From positions 62,001 through 126,000 of the forward strand of contig JAWKLQ010000027.1 in the NCBI GenBank assembly GCA_041392665.1: a stretch of 64,000 nt of DNA, read 5' to 3'. The translations under genes were made by a program, and so were the position numbers. Shown one piece after another: positions 17,486-26,900 of the stretch; position 1 is the first letter of the stretch; the number at the start of each line of letters is the position of its first letter. This DNA comes from Flavilitoribacter sp020436695 (GTDB lineage Bacteria > Bacteroidota > Bacteroidia > Chitinophagales > Saprospiraceae). Below the pieces are notes generated by a model, which saw only the letters and a list, made by a program, of their open reading frames with translations, was not told where the DNA came from and made no database searches.

Positions 17486-19261
17486 ATGAAAAAGCTCATA
17501 GGAATCAGCGCCATAATATCACTATTGGTAGTATTGGGGTGCGAACAATGGGCACTGGAAGCGATAGCCAAGATACATACTGGCCTGGTTGGCAATATCG
17601 ATTTCACTACGGCGACCGTTTCCGGAGAGATCTGGGGACCTTCCGATGAAAACATTGTCGATTTCGGTCACGTTTGGTCTTCCTCTTTTGAAGAACCTAC
17701 CCTTGTGCTGAAAGATGACCGCACGCTTCCGAATGGGGCAAAAACCCTAGAAGGTTTTTTTCCCTTTTCCAGCACCCTTACCGAACTGCAGCCCAACACT
17801 ACGTATTATGTACGGGCTTTTGTGACGCTGGGATCAGGTGAATCAGCATACGGGGAAACACAGACTTTTAAAACGCTTTATCCGATCTCAACGCTAGGAA
17901 TAGATTACGAAGATGGCGGTTATGGTTTCAGCCTCGAAGGGCGGGTGCAAGGCATAAAATCTACACTTACAGTGGGCTTCTGTTGGTCTTTTACGCAACC
18001 TGAACCTACCCTGGAGCAGGATACTGCTGTACAGGTTGGAAGTATTACCTTAGACCCTTCAATAAATGAAGCATCTTTTGCCCTTTCTCTTTCAAAAGAT
18101 CTATTTCCGGAAGGAACCAAATTCCATTACCGAAGCTATGCGGTTAAGAATGATGGGGAAGTCCTGTACGGTAATGTGTTGGAATGGACGCCTCATTACT
18201 GGAATATCTGGGAACGCAAAACGGATGTGCTGAAAAATATGGCCTTTCACCATGGTTTCGGTTTGGGGGCAAAAGGCTATGTGCTGGATGATCAATACCG
18301 TAATGATGTAACCAAAGACATTTATGAATTTGATCCGAGTGGAATGGGAAGCTGGAGGAAATTGGAGGAAAAATATCCGGGGAAAGGACAAGAATTACAA
18401 TCGAGTTTCATAATCGATTATGGAGATCACAAAGACTATAAAGCATATGTGGGGCTGGGAAGAGGAACTGAGAACAGTACTGATTTTTGGCTATTTGATC
18501 CGAATGGTTTTAAGGATGGTCAAGGCAATTTCAAAGGTTATTGGGTAGAAGTGGAATCCTTTGGGGGGTTAGGCAGGCATCTTGCGCCGACTTTTTCCAT
18601 CAATGGCAAAGGATACGTAGTTACTGGATCACGGGGTAGCGGTACAATCGGGACAGATGATGTTTGGGAATTTGACCCTATGGCCGGAGCCGTAATACCC
18701 GATATTTTTGATGCTCAGGATAAGACTGTACATCGGGGCCGTTGGACGCAAAAAGCAAACTATCCAAAAAGGATTGTAGAAGGTAATGCATTCGCAATCG
18801 GGAACAGAGGGTATATGGGCGTCGGAAGAATTTGGGGTGGTACGGCATACAGCGAATTCTATGAGTTTGACCCCAATGCCGGCGCTGAGATTTCAGGAGA
18901 GTTCGACTCCAAAGGAAATCCCATCCGGTATGGAGAATGGACTCCCGTTGCTGATTTTTTGGGAGGAAAATTATTTTTCGGAATATCTTTTGTAATTGAT
19001 GATAAGGCTTATTTGGGATTGGGTGAGGCAGAAGGAGATGGAATGACGGTTAGCTTTTGGGAATTTAACCCTAAAGGCACCACTGTAGTAAACGGAGAAA
19101 GTAAAAAGGGGGTATGGAAAAGGAGAAATGATTTTCTCGGAAATGTGATGCATTTCACTACCGGTTTTTCCATACCGGATATGGGCCGCGGCTATGTGGT
19201 TAGCGGAGGCCCTGTAGGCTGGCTTACTTATCCCGATGTGTGGGAATATAGGCCCGAGTAA
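17486..19261 (+). CDS. Lipoprotein with FN3-like domains and a kelch propeller (second of two)
   Basis: 591 residues from the ATG at 17486 (MKKLIGISAIISLLVVLGCE). The longer frame opening at 17411 overlaps the upstream gene and is not needed. Lipobox VVLGC, Cys at 19. Layout is the same as in the upstream paralogue: two FN3-like domains (NTTYYVRAFVTLGSGE; FHYRSYAVKNDGEVLYGN), then kelch blades with GYVLDDQYRND, AYVGLGRGTEN, GYVVTGSRGSG, GYMGVGRIWGG, AYLGLGEAEGD and GYVVSGGPVG. Its loops are longer than in the first copy (VWEFDPMAGAVIPDIFDAQD). Last gene of the CHAT cluster, 25 bp after the previous stop. A duplicated, diverged pair suggests two related extracellular ligands or partners. Confidence 0.75.
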   Translation: MKKLIGISAIISLLVVLGCEQWALEAIAKIHTGLVGNIDFTTATVSGEIWGPSDENIVDFGHVWSSSFEEPTLVLKDDRTLPNGAKTLEGFFPFSSTLTELQPNTTYYVRAFVTLGSGESAYGETQTFKTLYPISTLGIDYEDGGYGFSLEGRVQGIKSTLTVGFCWSFTQPEPTLEQDTAVQVGSITLDPSINEASFALSLSKDLFPEGTKFHYRSYAVKNDGEVLYGNVLEWTPHYWNIWERKTDVLKNMAFHHGFGLGAKGYVLDDQYRNDVTKDIYEFDPSGMGSWRKLEEKYPGKGQELQSSFIIDYGDHKDYKAYVGLGRGTENSTDFWLFDPNGFKDGQGNFKGYWVEVESFGGLGRHLAPTFSINGKGYVVTGSRGSGTIGTDDVWEFDPMAGAVIPDIFDAQDKTVHRGRWTQKANYPKRIVEGNAFAIGNRGYMGVGRIWGGTAYSEFYEFDPNAGAEISGEFDSKGNPIRYGEWTPVADFLGGKLFFGISFVIDDKAYLGLGEAEGDGMTVSFWEFNPKGTTVVNGESKKGVWKRRNDFLGNVMHFTTGFSIPDMGRGYVVSGGPVGWLTYPDVWEYRPE

Positions 19262-19364
19262 CTTTACCGCTTCTGTTGAATTATAACTGCTAATGCCAGA
19301 GGAGAGCATGGAGGGGAGGTTTATTTTAAGATGAATGGGCGTTACTTTGGTTGAATATTCAGCT

Positions 19365-19478
19365 ATGCTGCTTACTTTCATCCTGTTTTATCTGTTGCTG
19401 ACCCTGGTGTTGGGTAGCTGGTTGCGACCTGATGAGAGTTACCGCTTGTATAAAAAACATACTCTGAGAGTAGGTTAG
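19365..19478 (+). pseudogene. Possible truncated transporter fragment or single-helix peptide
   Basis: A 37-codon frame from the ATG at 19365 encodes one membrane helix (MLLTFILFYLLLTLVLGSWL) followed by a charged tail and a TAG at 19476. It resembles the first helix of sodium:solute symporters, after which the sequence stops. It could be a remnant or a genuine small membrane peptide. It lies between the last kelch gene and the convergent pfk gene; the preceding 100 bp hold nothing recognisable. Confidence 0.3.
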
Positions 19479-19488
19479 TCTTTTGCGC

Positions 19489-20583
19489 TTAATCCCCAAA
19501 AGAAATGCCGACCGAACGAGCCACGTGCACCAGAGAATTATCCTGGGCAACGAATTTGTTGCCACCAACAGCCTCTTTGAGGGGTACGCTGGTTACTATA
19601 TTGTTTTTCAGGGAAACCATACGGCCGTGATCACCTTCTGCGATCAGTTCAAAAGCCTTTACCCCCATGGCTGTGGCCAGAATGCGGTCAAAAGCCACCG
19701 GAGTGCCGCCGCGCTGAACGTGTCCCAGGATGGTTGTACGTATCTGTTGTTGGCAGCCGGCTTCTTCCAGCTTATATTTCAGATAATTGGCAACTCCTCC
19801 CAGTTTGAAATGCCGGTCGCCAACGTCACCTGATGCGTGCCCAATGGCTTCTCCTCCCTTGGGTTTTGCACCCTCCGCGACTACGATATTGACAAAACCT
19901 CTTCCTTTTTTGTAGCGTTTTTCGATCCTTTTAATGATCTTTTGGAGGTCGAAAGGAATCTCCGGCAGCAGACAGATCTCGGCACCGCCCGCGATGGCGG
20001 TGTGCAGGGCGATCCATCCGGCATCGCGTCCCATGACCTCCATGATCATTACCCGATGATGGCTTTCGGCAGTAGTGACAAGCTTGTCAAAACTATCCGT
20101 GGCGATCTGTACGGCCGTGGAAAAACCGAAAGTGAGATCGGTCCCCAGCAGGTCATTGTCAATGGTCTTGGGCACGCCTACCACCGGAAGCCCCAGTTCA
20201 TTGAGGGCCATGGATATTTTCTGACTTCCGTCACCTCCGATATTGATCAGGGCATCGAAACCCAGTGATCTGATCTTATCTACTACATGATCGCAGATAT
20301 TGACGTGTTTCCAGGTGCCGTCTTCCTGAAGTACGGGATATTCCAATGGGTTGCCACGGTTGGTCGTCTTAAGGATCGTACCTCCTTTCACGTGGATACC
20401 GGCTGTTCTCTTGGAAGTCAGTTTGATGAGTTCCGGTGGATCATTCATTACGCCATTCAGGGCTTCCATGCTGCCCCAAACTTCCCACTTCCCTGATTTT
20501 TTGGCTGCTTTAACGATGCCCCGGATCACTGCGTTTAAACCCGGGCAATCTCCACCACCGGTGCTGACGAGTATTTTTTTCAT
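19489..20583 (-). CDS. pfkA: 6-phosphofructokinase (group III-like, Gly/Lys determinants)
   Basis: 364 residues from the ATG at 20583-20581; a longer frame to 20655 adds a non-conserved lead. It phosphorylates fructose 6-phosphate to the 1,6-bisphosphate in glycolysis. Motifs: STGGGDCPGLNAVIRG (phosphoryl-donor loop), INIGGDGSQK, VPKTIDNDLLGTDLTFGFST (substrate/catalytic Asp loop) and EVMGRDAGWIAL. The residue pair that predicts the donor is Gly in GGDGS (ATP type) with Lys in PKTIDND (also found in PPi enzymes). That combination marks the group III PFKs, which are mostly ATP-dependent and usually not allosterically controlled by PEP. Length and spacing fit that group. It is divergent from the siroheme gene and convergent with the kelch cluster. 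Confidence 0.9.
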   Translation of the reverse strand: MKKILVSTGGGDCPGLNAVIRGIVKAAKKSGKWEVWGSMEALNGVMNDPPELIKLTSKRTAGIHVKGGTILKTTNRGNPLEYPVLQEDGTWKHVNICDHVVDKIRSLGFDALINIGGDGSQKISMALNELGLPVVGVPKTIDNDLLGTDLTFGFSTAVQIATDSFDKLVTTAESHHRVMIMEVMGRDAGWIALHTAIAGGAEICLLPEIPFDLQKIIKRIEKRYKKGRGFVNIVVAEGAKPKGGEAIGHASGDVGDRHFKLGGVANYLKYKLEEAGCQQQIRTTILGHVQRGGTPVAFDRILATAMGVKAFELIAEGDHGRMVSLKNNIVTSVPLKEAVGGNKFVAQDNSLVHVARSVGISFGD

Positions 20584-20719
20584 AAATTGAGTCAGATTTG
20601 GAAAAGTAATTTTTTGTTCCCACAGGTGGTTAGGGAAAAGCGTCAGACGGAACAAAAATTAGCTTTTTATGTTCAAATCCGAAAATAAGGGAAAAGAGCC
20701 GATTAAAACAAATAGTGAT

Positions 20720-21337
20720 ATGACTGATTTCAATGAGAATAATACAGGGAATACCCTATTTCCTGTTTTTTTGAAATTACATCAACTACATACGCTCATC
20801 GTCGGTGGGGGAAATGTCGGGCTGGAAAAGCTGGAAGCAGTACTGCGCAGTAGTCCGGAGGCGCGGGTAACGCTGGTGGCTGAAGAGATCCGCCGGCCGG
20901 AGATCATGGAGATCGCAAGGCATCACCCCAACCTGGAAGTAATTGTGCGGCCCTTTGCTATGGAAGATCTGGATGAAAAAGATGTGGCTATCCTGGCCAC
21001 CGACAACCGGGCTTTGCACGAAAAGATCAAAACGGAAACCTCAAAAAAACACCTGTTGACCAATGTAGCCGACACGCCCGATCTGTGTGATTTTTACCTT
21101 TGTTCCATCGTAAAGAAAGGGGATCTGAAGATCGGAGTATCCACCAATGGTAAATCACCCACACTGGCCAAGCGCATGCGGGAATATCTTACGGAAACAC
21201 TACCGGACACGGATCAGATGCAGACACTGTTGGATAATCTGAAAGCGGTACGGGATAAGCTGGGGGGCGATTTTGAGTACAAGGTACAGAAGTTGAATGA
21301 GATTACGGCATCGTGGCTGGAGGATAGGGAGGCGTAG
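20720..21337 (+). CDS. Precorrin-2 dehydrogenase / sirohydrochlorin ferrochelatase (CysG N-domain-like)
   Basis: About 205 residues from the ATG at 20720; an in-frame ATG at 20669 adds a hydrophilic, probably untranslated lead. The protein begins FPVFLKLHQLHTLIVGGGNV, the NAD-binding Rossmann start (GGGNVGLEK) of siroheme synthases. It has ATDNRALHEKIKTE and LLTNVADTPDLCDFYLCSIV, and KIGVSTNGKSPTLAKRMREY, the block contributing to dehydrogenase and chelatase activity. It converts precorrin-2 to siroheme, the cofactor of sulfite and nitrite reductases. The SUMT methylase domain of full CysG is absent, so the gene product is the stand-alone Met8p/SirC type. It ends in a 9-bp hairpin that covers its stop codon. 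Confidence 0.82.
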   Translation: MTDFNENNTGNTLFPVFLKLHQLHTLIVGGGNVGLEKLEAVLRSSPEARVTLVAEEIRRPEIMEIARHHPNLEVIVRPFAMEDLDEKDVAILATDNRALHEKIKTETSKKHLLTNVADTPDLCDFYLCSIVKKGDLKIGVSTNGKSPTLAKRMREYLTETLPDTDQMQTLLDNLKAVRDKLGGDFEYKVQKLNEITASWLEDREA

Positions 21338-21352
21338 TTCGGAAACTACGCC
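21331..21352. terminator. Hairpin over the stop codon, possible bidirectional terminator
   Basis: GGCGTAGTT at 21331-21339 pairs perfectly with AACTACGCC at 21344-21352 around a 4-nt loop. The stop TAG of the siroheme gene lies inside the left arm. There is no U-tract, so simple intrinsic termination is uncertain. It lies between convergent genes, where such hairpins commonly protect 3' ends. Confidence 0.4.
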
Positions 21353-21392
21353 TATCGGGGATACATAGGTTGAAGATCACCCCGGATGAAGT

Positions 21393-22190
21393 TCATCGTT
21401 TAGTCTCCGGATGAAAAGTCTGCCAGCTGTGCCAGTATTCCTGATAGGCGTTCAGTTTTTTCAGACCAGGCCTCTGTTCATCTTCAGCAATACCCAGCAG
21501 TGTATAACGGTTGTTGCCACTGATCAGGGTAGTTTGCGTAGAAGGAAATTCGGGTAAGATTTGCCCTTTCAATGCACCGGCAACGGCTTCTCCCGTCACC
21601 TGTCGCCACCACGAACGGGTAGTCTGGTCCTCAAACATGGCATTATAATGATCCATTCCCACGAGGCGAAAGGTTTCGGCTTTGCCGTTTACGATGGGTT
21701 CAAATACTCGGCCCGTGCGGCATACGGTACAGTATGTTACCATAATAGGTTTGCCGCCGATACTGTCGCGCACCTGATGGTGGTAACCCAGAAACTGGAT
21801 CGGATAGGCCTTGGCCTGTCCATTATATGTGATCCCGAGTACCAGTCGTTCGTTATCAACGAGGTTGTCAGCACTCCCGGTCAATTGCAGGTTAGTGGGT
21901 TGGTAAAACATCGTATCGGCGGCCATTTTGAAATTGGTTAGGTAGACTACGCCGAAAACGACCAGCAAGCTTACGGTCGGCCACCATTTGGAGCTCCGAA
22001 AAGCAGCCGCGACACCCAAAATGATCATTAGCCCAAATAGCAGGCGAAAGCCCCAGCGCCACGAATACAGGAAATAGGCTAGATCCAGGCTGTTCATTTC
22101 CTGACTGCCGGGCATGGGCATGATGAAAAAGACATTGGCTGTCTCGAAGAGAAGTAGGCCTAGTACACTTAGGTAGAATAATTTTTTCAA
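21393..22190 (-). CDS. DUF3179 membrane protein
   Basis: About 266 residues from a TTG at 22190 (then KKLFYLSVLGLLLFE); the frame extends upstream to another TTG at 22268. The N-terminal part has three or four membrane helices (about 1-20, 45-65, 72-95). The rest is a DUF3179 domain: VLGITYNGQAKAYPIQFLGY, VTYCTVCRTGRVFEP with a CxxC pair, FRLVGMDHYNAMFEDQTTRS, and WWRQVTGEAVAGALKGQ. Function of DUF3179 is unknown. The Cys pair and conserved His/Tyr residues suggest metal or redox chemistry outside the membrane. Nearest neighbours are unrelated housekeeping genes. The start codon is the least certain part. Confidence 0.75.
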   Translation of the reverse strand: MKKLFYLSVLGLLLFETANVFFIMPMPGSQEMNSLDLAYFLYSWRWGFRLLFGLMIILGVAAAFRSSKWWPTVSLLVVFGVVYLTNFKMAADTMFYQPTNLQLTGSADNLVDNERLVLGITYNGQAKAYPIQFLGYHHQVRDSIGGKPIMVTYCTVCRTGRVFEPIVNGKAETFRLVGMDHYNAMFEDQTTRSWWRQVTGEAVAGALKGQILPEFPSTQTTLISGNNRYTLLGIAEDEQRPGLKKLNAYQEYWHSWQTFHPETKR

Positions 22191-22420
22191 GGACGGAGGG
22201 TTTCTTGCAAGATAGTAAAAATGGGAGAGCCCGTTAAGATCAAGAAAATAGAAAGCCGGAGCTTCCAAACTTCGGCGTCATATTTGTAAGTATTCGTTAC
22301 TGCTTTAGTAATGGTGCTACCATCCTGTTCCGTTGGCGTAGGCTGAGTCGATGACTTTCCACTAACCCACACATCCAAATACCCTGCTAAAACGTTACCA
22401 ATAAATAAAGCCAATCCATC

Positions 22421-23044
22421 ATGCTGGACTTTATTAACAGAATAGGTGAACAACTCCAACATCCGCTACCGGGAGAAGAAGCTCAATACCGCATGGCCAC
22501 CGCTTTTCGGTACAAACGAGCTCCGGCACCGCCCACGGCTATGGATGCCGGTGTGCTGGCCCTGTTTTATCCTAAGGAAGGTGACTGGCATATCGTGCTG
22601 ATCGAGCGGGCCTCGCGTTACGAAAATGACCAACACAAAGGACAGATCAGTTTTCCCGGCGGCCGTTATGAAGATACGGACTCCAGCCTGGAATTCACGG
22701 CTGTGCGGGAGTCGGAGGAAGAGATCGGTATCAACCGGAATGAGATTACGGTACTCGGTAAACTGACGGAATTGTACATACCCGTCAGTAATTTTCTGGT
22801 ACACCCTTATGTGGCCTACGCTGAAAGGCGGCCGGATTTTCAACCCCAGCCGTCAGAAGTAGCCGCCATTCTCGAAGTACCCTTTGAGCATTTTTATCAG
22901 AAAAAGAATGTGCGTAAAATGGATATGACCGTCCGTGGGGATCTATTACTGCGCGAGGTGCCATACTTTGATATCCGGGGCAAAGTACTGTGGGGCGCAA
23001 CCGCCATGATGATCAGTGAATTGCTGGCTGTAGTCACGGAATGA
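22421..23044 (+). CDS. NUDIX hydrolase, CoA pyrophosphatase type
   Basis: 207 residues. Characteristic of the NudL/Nudt7 CoA-diphosphatase group: SFPGGRYEDTDSSLEFTAVR followed by ESEEEIGI, i.e. an intact NUDIX box, preceded by YENDQHKGQISFPGGR, which contains the (K/H)xGQIxFPGG element. Cleaves CoA to 3',5'-ADP and phosphopantetheine, or a related nucleoside diphosphate. Cytosolic, no signal. The start ATG at 22421 is the only sensible one before MLDFINRIGEQLQ. Confidence 0.85.
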   Translation: MLDFINRIGEQLQHPLPGEEAQYRMATAFRYKRAPAPPTAMDAGVLALFYPKEGDWHIVLIERASRYENDQHKGQISFPGGRYEDTDSSLEFTAVRESEEEIGINRNEITVLGKLTELYIPVSNFLVHPYVAYAERRPDFQPQPSEVAAILEVPFEHFYQKKNVRKMDMTVRGDLLLREVPYFDIRGKVLWGATAMMISELLAVVTE

Positions 23045-23084
23045 ACCTCTTGGGGCGCTTCTTCGTTTGACAGAAAATACTGCT

Positions 23085-23915
23085 ATGAAAAAAATTAACT
23101 TTTTAATTGTTGCTCTGGCATTGCTCATCCTGGGATGTAGCCCCAAAATGCAGGAAGACACCCTTAGTGAAAAGGAAGCAACAGGAATGACGCCAAGCTA
23201 TCCGCCGGCTTCAGAATCACAAATGGGGCAGGATTGGGAAAATAACAAGACCGCCGGCATCCCATTCATTGTAACCGGTAATGAACCTTTCTGGTCGGTG
23301 GAGATCGACTTCGACAGTCTGATGATCTTCAGTACCATGGAGGAAAAAGGAAAACTCAAAACACCGGTACCGCAACCGGTAAGTCCGCAGGATGTAGCTG
23401 CCCTGAGTTACCGGGCTGAAACGGAAAGTGGGATATTGCAGGTGACGATCTTTCCACAAACCTGTACCGATGATATGTCTGGTATCGAATATCCTTACCG
23501 GGTCCGCGTTACTACCCAAATCGGGAAGGATGGAAAAATGGAAGAATATACAGGATGTGGCCGCTTTAGAGGAGATTACCGCCTGCAGGATATCTGGGCA
23601 CTGACTACCATCGACGGTGATGCATTAGACCCAGCGGAATTTCCCAAGGGAGTGCCGACTATGGACCTCCAACTCACCAATGGCAAAGTATACGGCCTGG
23701 CCGGCTGTAATCAGTACCGCGGAACGGTAAATGCCCAACATGATATGCTCTTTTTCGGTAACCTGATGAGTACGAAAATGGCCTGCCCGGTACTGATGTT
23801 CGAAAATCAGTTTACCGCAGCCATTTCCGGGAAGGGCCTGAATTATGAGTTAAAGGACGGTCAATTGATATTGAGCAATGAAGACCACCGGCTCATTTTC
23901 AAAAAGGTAGATTAA
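23085..23915 (+). CDS. META-domain lipoprotein (HslJ-like)
   Basis: 276 residues from the ATG at 23085; the frame is open back to a TTG at 23067. Signal peptide and lipobox are LALLILGCS, so it is lipidated and in the envelope. Residues about 65-165 form a strand-rich domain starting IPFIVTGNEPFWSVEIDF, a block also seen in COG3650-type membrane proteins. Residues 170-276 form the META domain: YGLAGCNQYRGTVN, FFGNLMSTKMACP, FENQFTAAISG and LILSNEDHRLIF. META proteins are small envelope proteins linked to heat or antibiotic stress; the biochemical role is unknown. It lies 40 bp downstream of the NUDIX gene and may be co-transcribed. Confidence 0.82.
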   Translation: MKKINFLIVALALLILGCSPKMQEDTLSEKEATGMTPSYPPASESQMGQDWENNKTAGIPFIVTGNEPFWSVEIDFDSLMIFSTMEEKGKLKTPVPQPVSPQDVAALSYRAETESGILQVTIFPQTCTDDMSGIEYPYRVRVTTQIGKDGKMEEYTGCGRFRGDYRLQDIWALTTIDGDALDPAEFPKGVPTMDLQLTNGKVYGLAGCNQYRGTVNAQHDMLFFGNLMSTKMACPVLMFENQFTAAISGKGLNYELKDGQLILSNEDHRLIFKKVD

Positions 23916-23971
23916 AAAAGGGGATTAAACCGGTATATTCGTGAACTTTGTGACGGAAACGAAAATATATC

Positions 23972-26900
23972 TTGGAGAATCTTAACCGGCTTCTGGAACG
24001 ATACCAGGGAGCCCCACGCGTAAAAGAGTTAAATAAGGCATTACAGGGTGAAGGCCCTACCCGCATGCAGTTATTAGGCCTGAGAGGGGCGATGGAGTGC
24101 TTTGTACTGGCGGGAAGTTATCAGGCAGACCGGAGACATCATCTTTTTATCGGCCTGGATAAAGAAGATGCGGCTTACATACAGAATACGCTGGCCGGAC
24201 TGCTGGAGAAAAAGACCATTCATTTTCTGCCGGATTCCTTCAAGCGGCCCTTGTATTTTGAAGTACTCGATAACAACAATGTACTTCAGCGCACAGAGGC
24301 CATCAATCAGATCACTACTTCCAAAGCTACCGGCGAGATCATCGTGACGTACCCCGAAGCACTATTTGAAAAGGTAGTGGCCCCGGAAGTGTTGTCGGCC
24401 AACCGGATGGAACTTACCGTAGGCGAAGATCTGGACGTCAATACACTGATCGATGTATTGCTAGAATATGGTTTTAAGCGGGAAGATTTTGTGTACGAAC
24501 CCGGGCAGTTCTCCGTGCGGGGCGGCATTGTGGATGTGTATTCATACGGCAACGACTACCCCTACCGGGTTGAGCTGTTTGACGAAGAGGTCGAAACGAT
24601 CAGGACCTTTGATCCGATGACCCAGTTGTCCAGGCAGAATATCAAAAAACTCTCCATTGTACCCAATATCAATACCCGTTTCAAGCAGGAGGAGAAGGTG
24701 TCTATTTTCCAGGTATTACCCCTGGAAACGGTCATTTGGGTAAAAGATTTTCAACTGCTGCTCGACAAACTACAGCAGTGTTTTGAAAAGGCAGAGGACT
24801 TTGCCCGTACGGTCTCTTCTCTGGATGAACGTGAACTGGCGGAGATCTTTCGCGACCGGGCTTTTATCCGTCCGGGCGACGTGATCGGTGATGTAGAGCA
24901 GTATTCTATCCTTTGTATGGCCGAATCGGCCCAGCCGATCCCTTTTGACCGGCAGATCAAATTCAACGCCCGGCCACAACCGAGTTTCAACCGGAATTTC
25001 AATCTGCTCATCGAAAACCTCACGGCCAACGAAAAGGCAAAGATCGAGAATTACATCTTTACGGATAACCCCAAGCAGGTCGAGCGATTTTACGCCATTT
25101 TCGAAGACCTGGAAAGGACAGTGGCTTTTCACCCCATCATCAAAGCCATCCATCAGGGGTTCATCGATCTTGATCTGAAGGTAGCCTGTTATACCGATCA
25201 TCAGATATTTGAGCGTTTTCATCGCTACAAACTCCGGCAGGGCTTTACCCGCGATCAGGCAGTCAATCTGCGCATGCTCCGGGAATTGCAGCGCGGGGAT
25301 TTTGTAACCCATATCGATCATGGAGTGGGGCGTTTTTCCGGACTGGAAAAGATCAACATCAATGGCCACATCCAGGAATCGGTACGTCTGATCTATCAGA
25401 ATAACGACATCCTCTACGTCAGCATCAATGCGCTGCATAAGCTGAACAAACACGTAGGGAAGGACGGTACGCCGCCCAAGCTGAGTAAACTGGGCTCGGA
25501 TGCCTGGCAAAACCTCAAACGCCGCACCAAGAAAAAGGTCAAGGACATTGCCGGAGAACTGATCAAGCTGTACGCCCAGCGAAAAGCTTCGGAAGGTTTT
25601 GCTTTTCCTCCGGACGGCTATTTGCAAAACGAGCTGGAGTCCAGCTTTATTTATGAAGATACCCCTGATCAGTTGACGGCTACTCAGGATGTAAAAGAGG
25701 ACATGACCAAGGCCTACCCCATGGATCGCCTGATCTGCGGAGATGTAGGTTTCGGTAAAACGGAAGTGGCGATCCGGGCTGCTTTTAAGGCGGTGGTCGG
25801 AGGCAAACAGGTAGCGGTACTGGTGCCTACCACCATTCTGGCGCTCCAGCATTACCGTACTTTCAAGGAACGTTTGGATGAGTTTGGGGTAAGTGTAGAT
25901 TATGTCAATCGCTTCCGCACTACGGCAGAGCGCAAACAGGTCTTTAAGGAACTCAAAGAGGGCAAAACCGACATCGTCATCGGTACGCATGGGCTGTTGA
26001 ATAAGGAAATTGGTTTCAAAGATCTTGGGCTGTTGATCATCGATGAGGAGCAGAAATTCGGGGTAGCGGCCAAGGAGAAATTGCGTAGGTTCAAAGTCAA
26101 TGTGGATACGCTGACGCTGACGGCTACACCCATTCCGCGTACGCTGCAATTCAGCTTAATGTCAGCCCGGGATCTTTCCATACTGCGGACTCCGCCACCC
26201 AACCGGCAACCCATTCACACCGAAGTGCGCATTTTCAGCGAAGAACTGATCAAAGAGGCGATCTACTACGAGGTGAACCGGGGCGGCCAGGTTTTCTTTG
26301 TGCACAACCGGGTAAAAACCCTGCCCGATATTGCAGCGATGGTACAACGGCTGTGTCCGGATGTGAACATTGCTATGGCCCATGGCCAGATGGACCCCAA
26401 GCGCCTGGAAAAGACCCTGCTGGATTTTATCGACCGCCAGTATGATGTACTGGTTTGCACCAATATCATCGAAACCGGTCTGGATATTGCCAATGCCAAT
26501 ACCATGATCATCAACGACGCCCATCAGTTCGGTATGTCCGATCTGCATCAGTTGCGCGGACGGGTAGGTCGTTCCAACAAAAAGGCGTTTTGTTACCTGT
26601 TTAGCCCCCCGCTTTCCGTGATCAGCTCGGATGCCCGTAAGCGGCTGCGTACGCTGGAAGAATTCTCGGAACTGGGGAGTGGTTTTGACATTGCCATGCG
26701 CGACCTCGATATCCGCGGCGCAGGAAATATGCTGGGGGCCGAGCAGAGCGGCTTCATTACCGATATCGGCTATGCCACTTACCAGAAGATACTGGAAGAG
26801 GCCGTGCAGGAACTTAAGGAGAACGAATTCAAAGATATATTTAAGGAAGAATTAGAAAAAGACCACGAATTCGTACGGGATGTACAGATTGAAACGGACG

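Noticed and set aside
22187..22462. 91-codon minus-strand frame whose stop overlaps the TTG start of the DUF3179 gene
   Set aside because: The overlap looks like translational coupling, but the frame runs into the NUDIX gene on the other strand and shows no family features; chance is more likely.
24770..26149. 459-codon open frame on the minus strand inside mfd
   Set aside because: The plus-strand Mfd reading is unambiguous over its full length; the antisense frame has no recognisable motif and is a codon-bias shadow.
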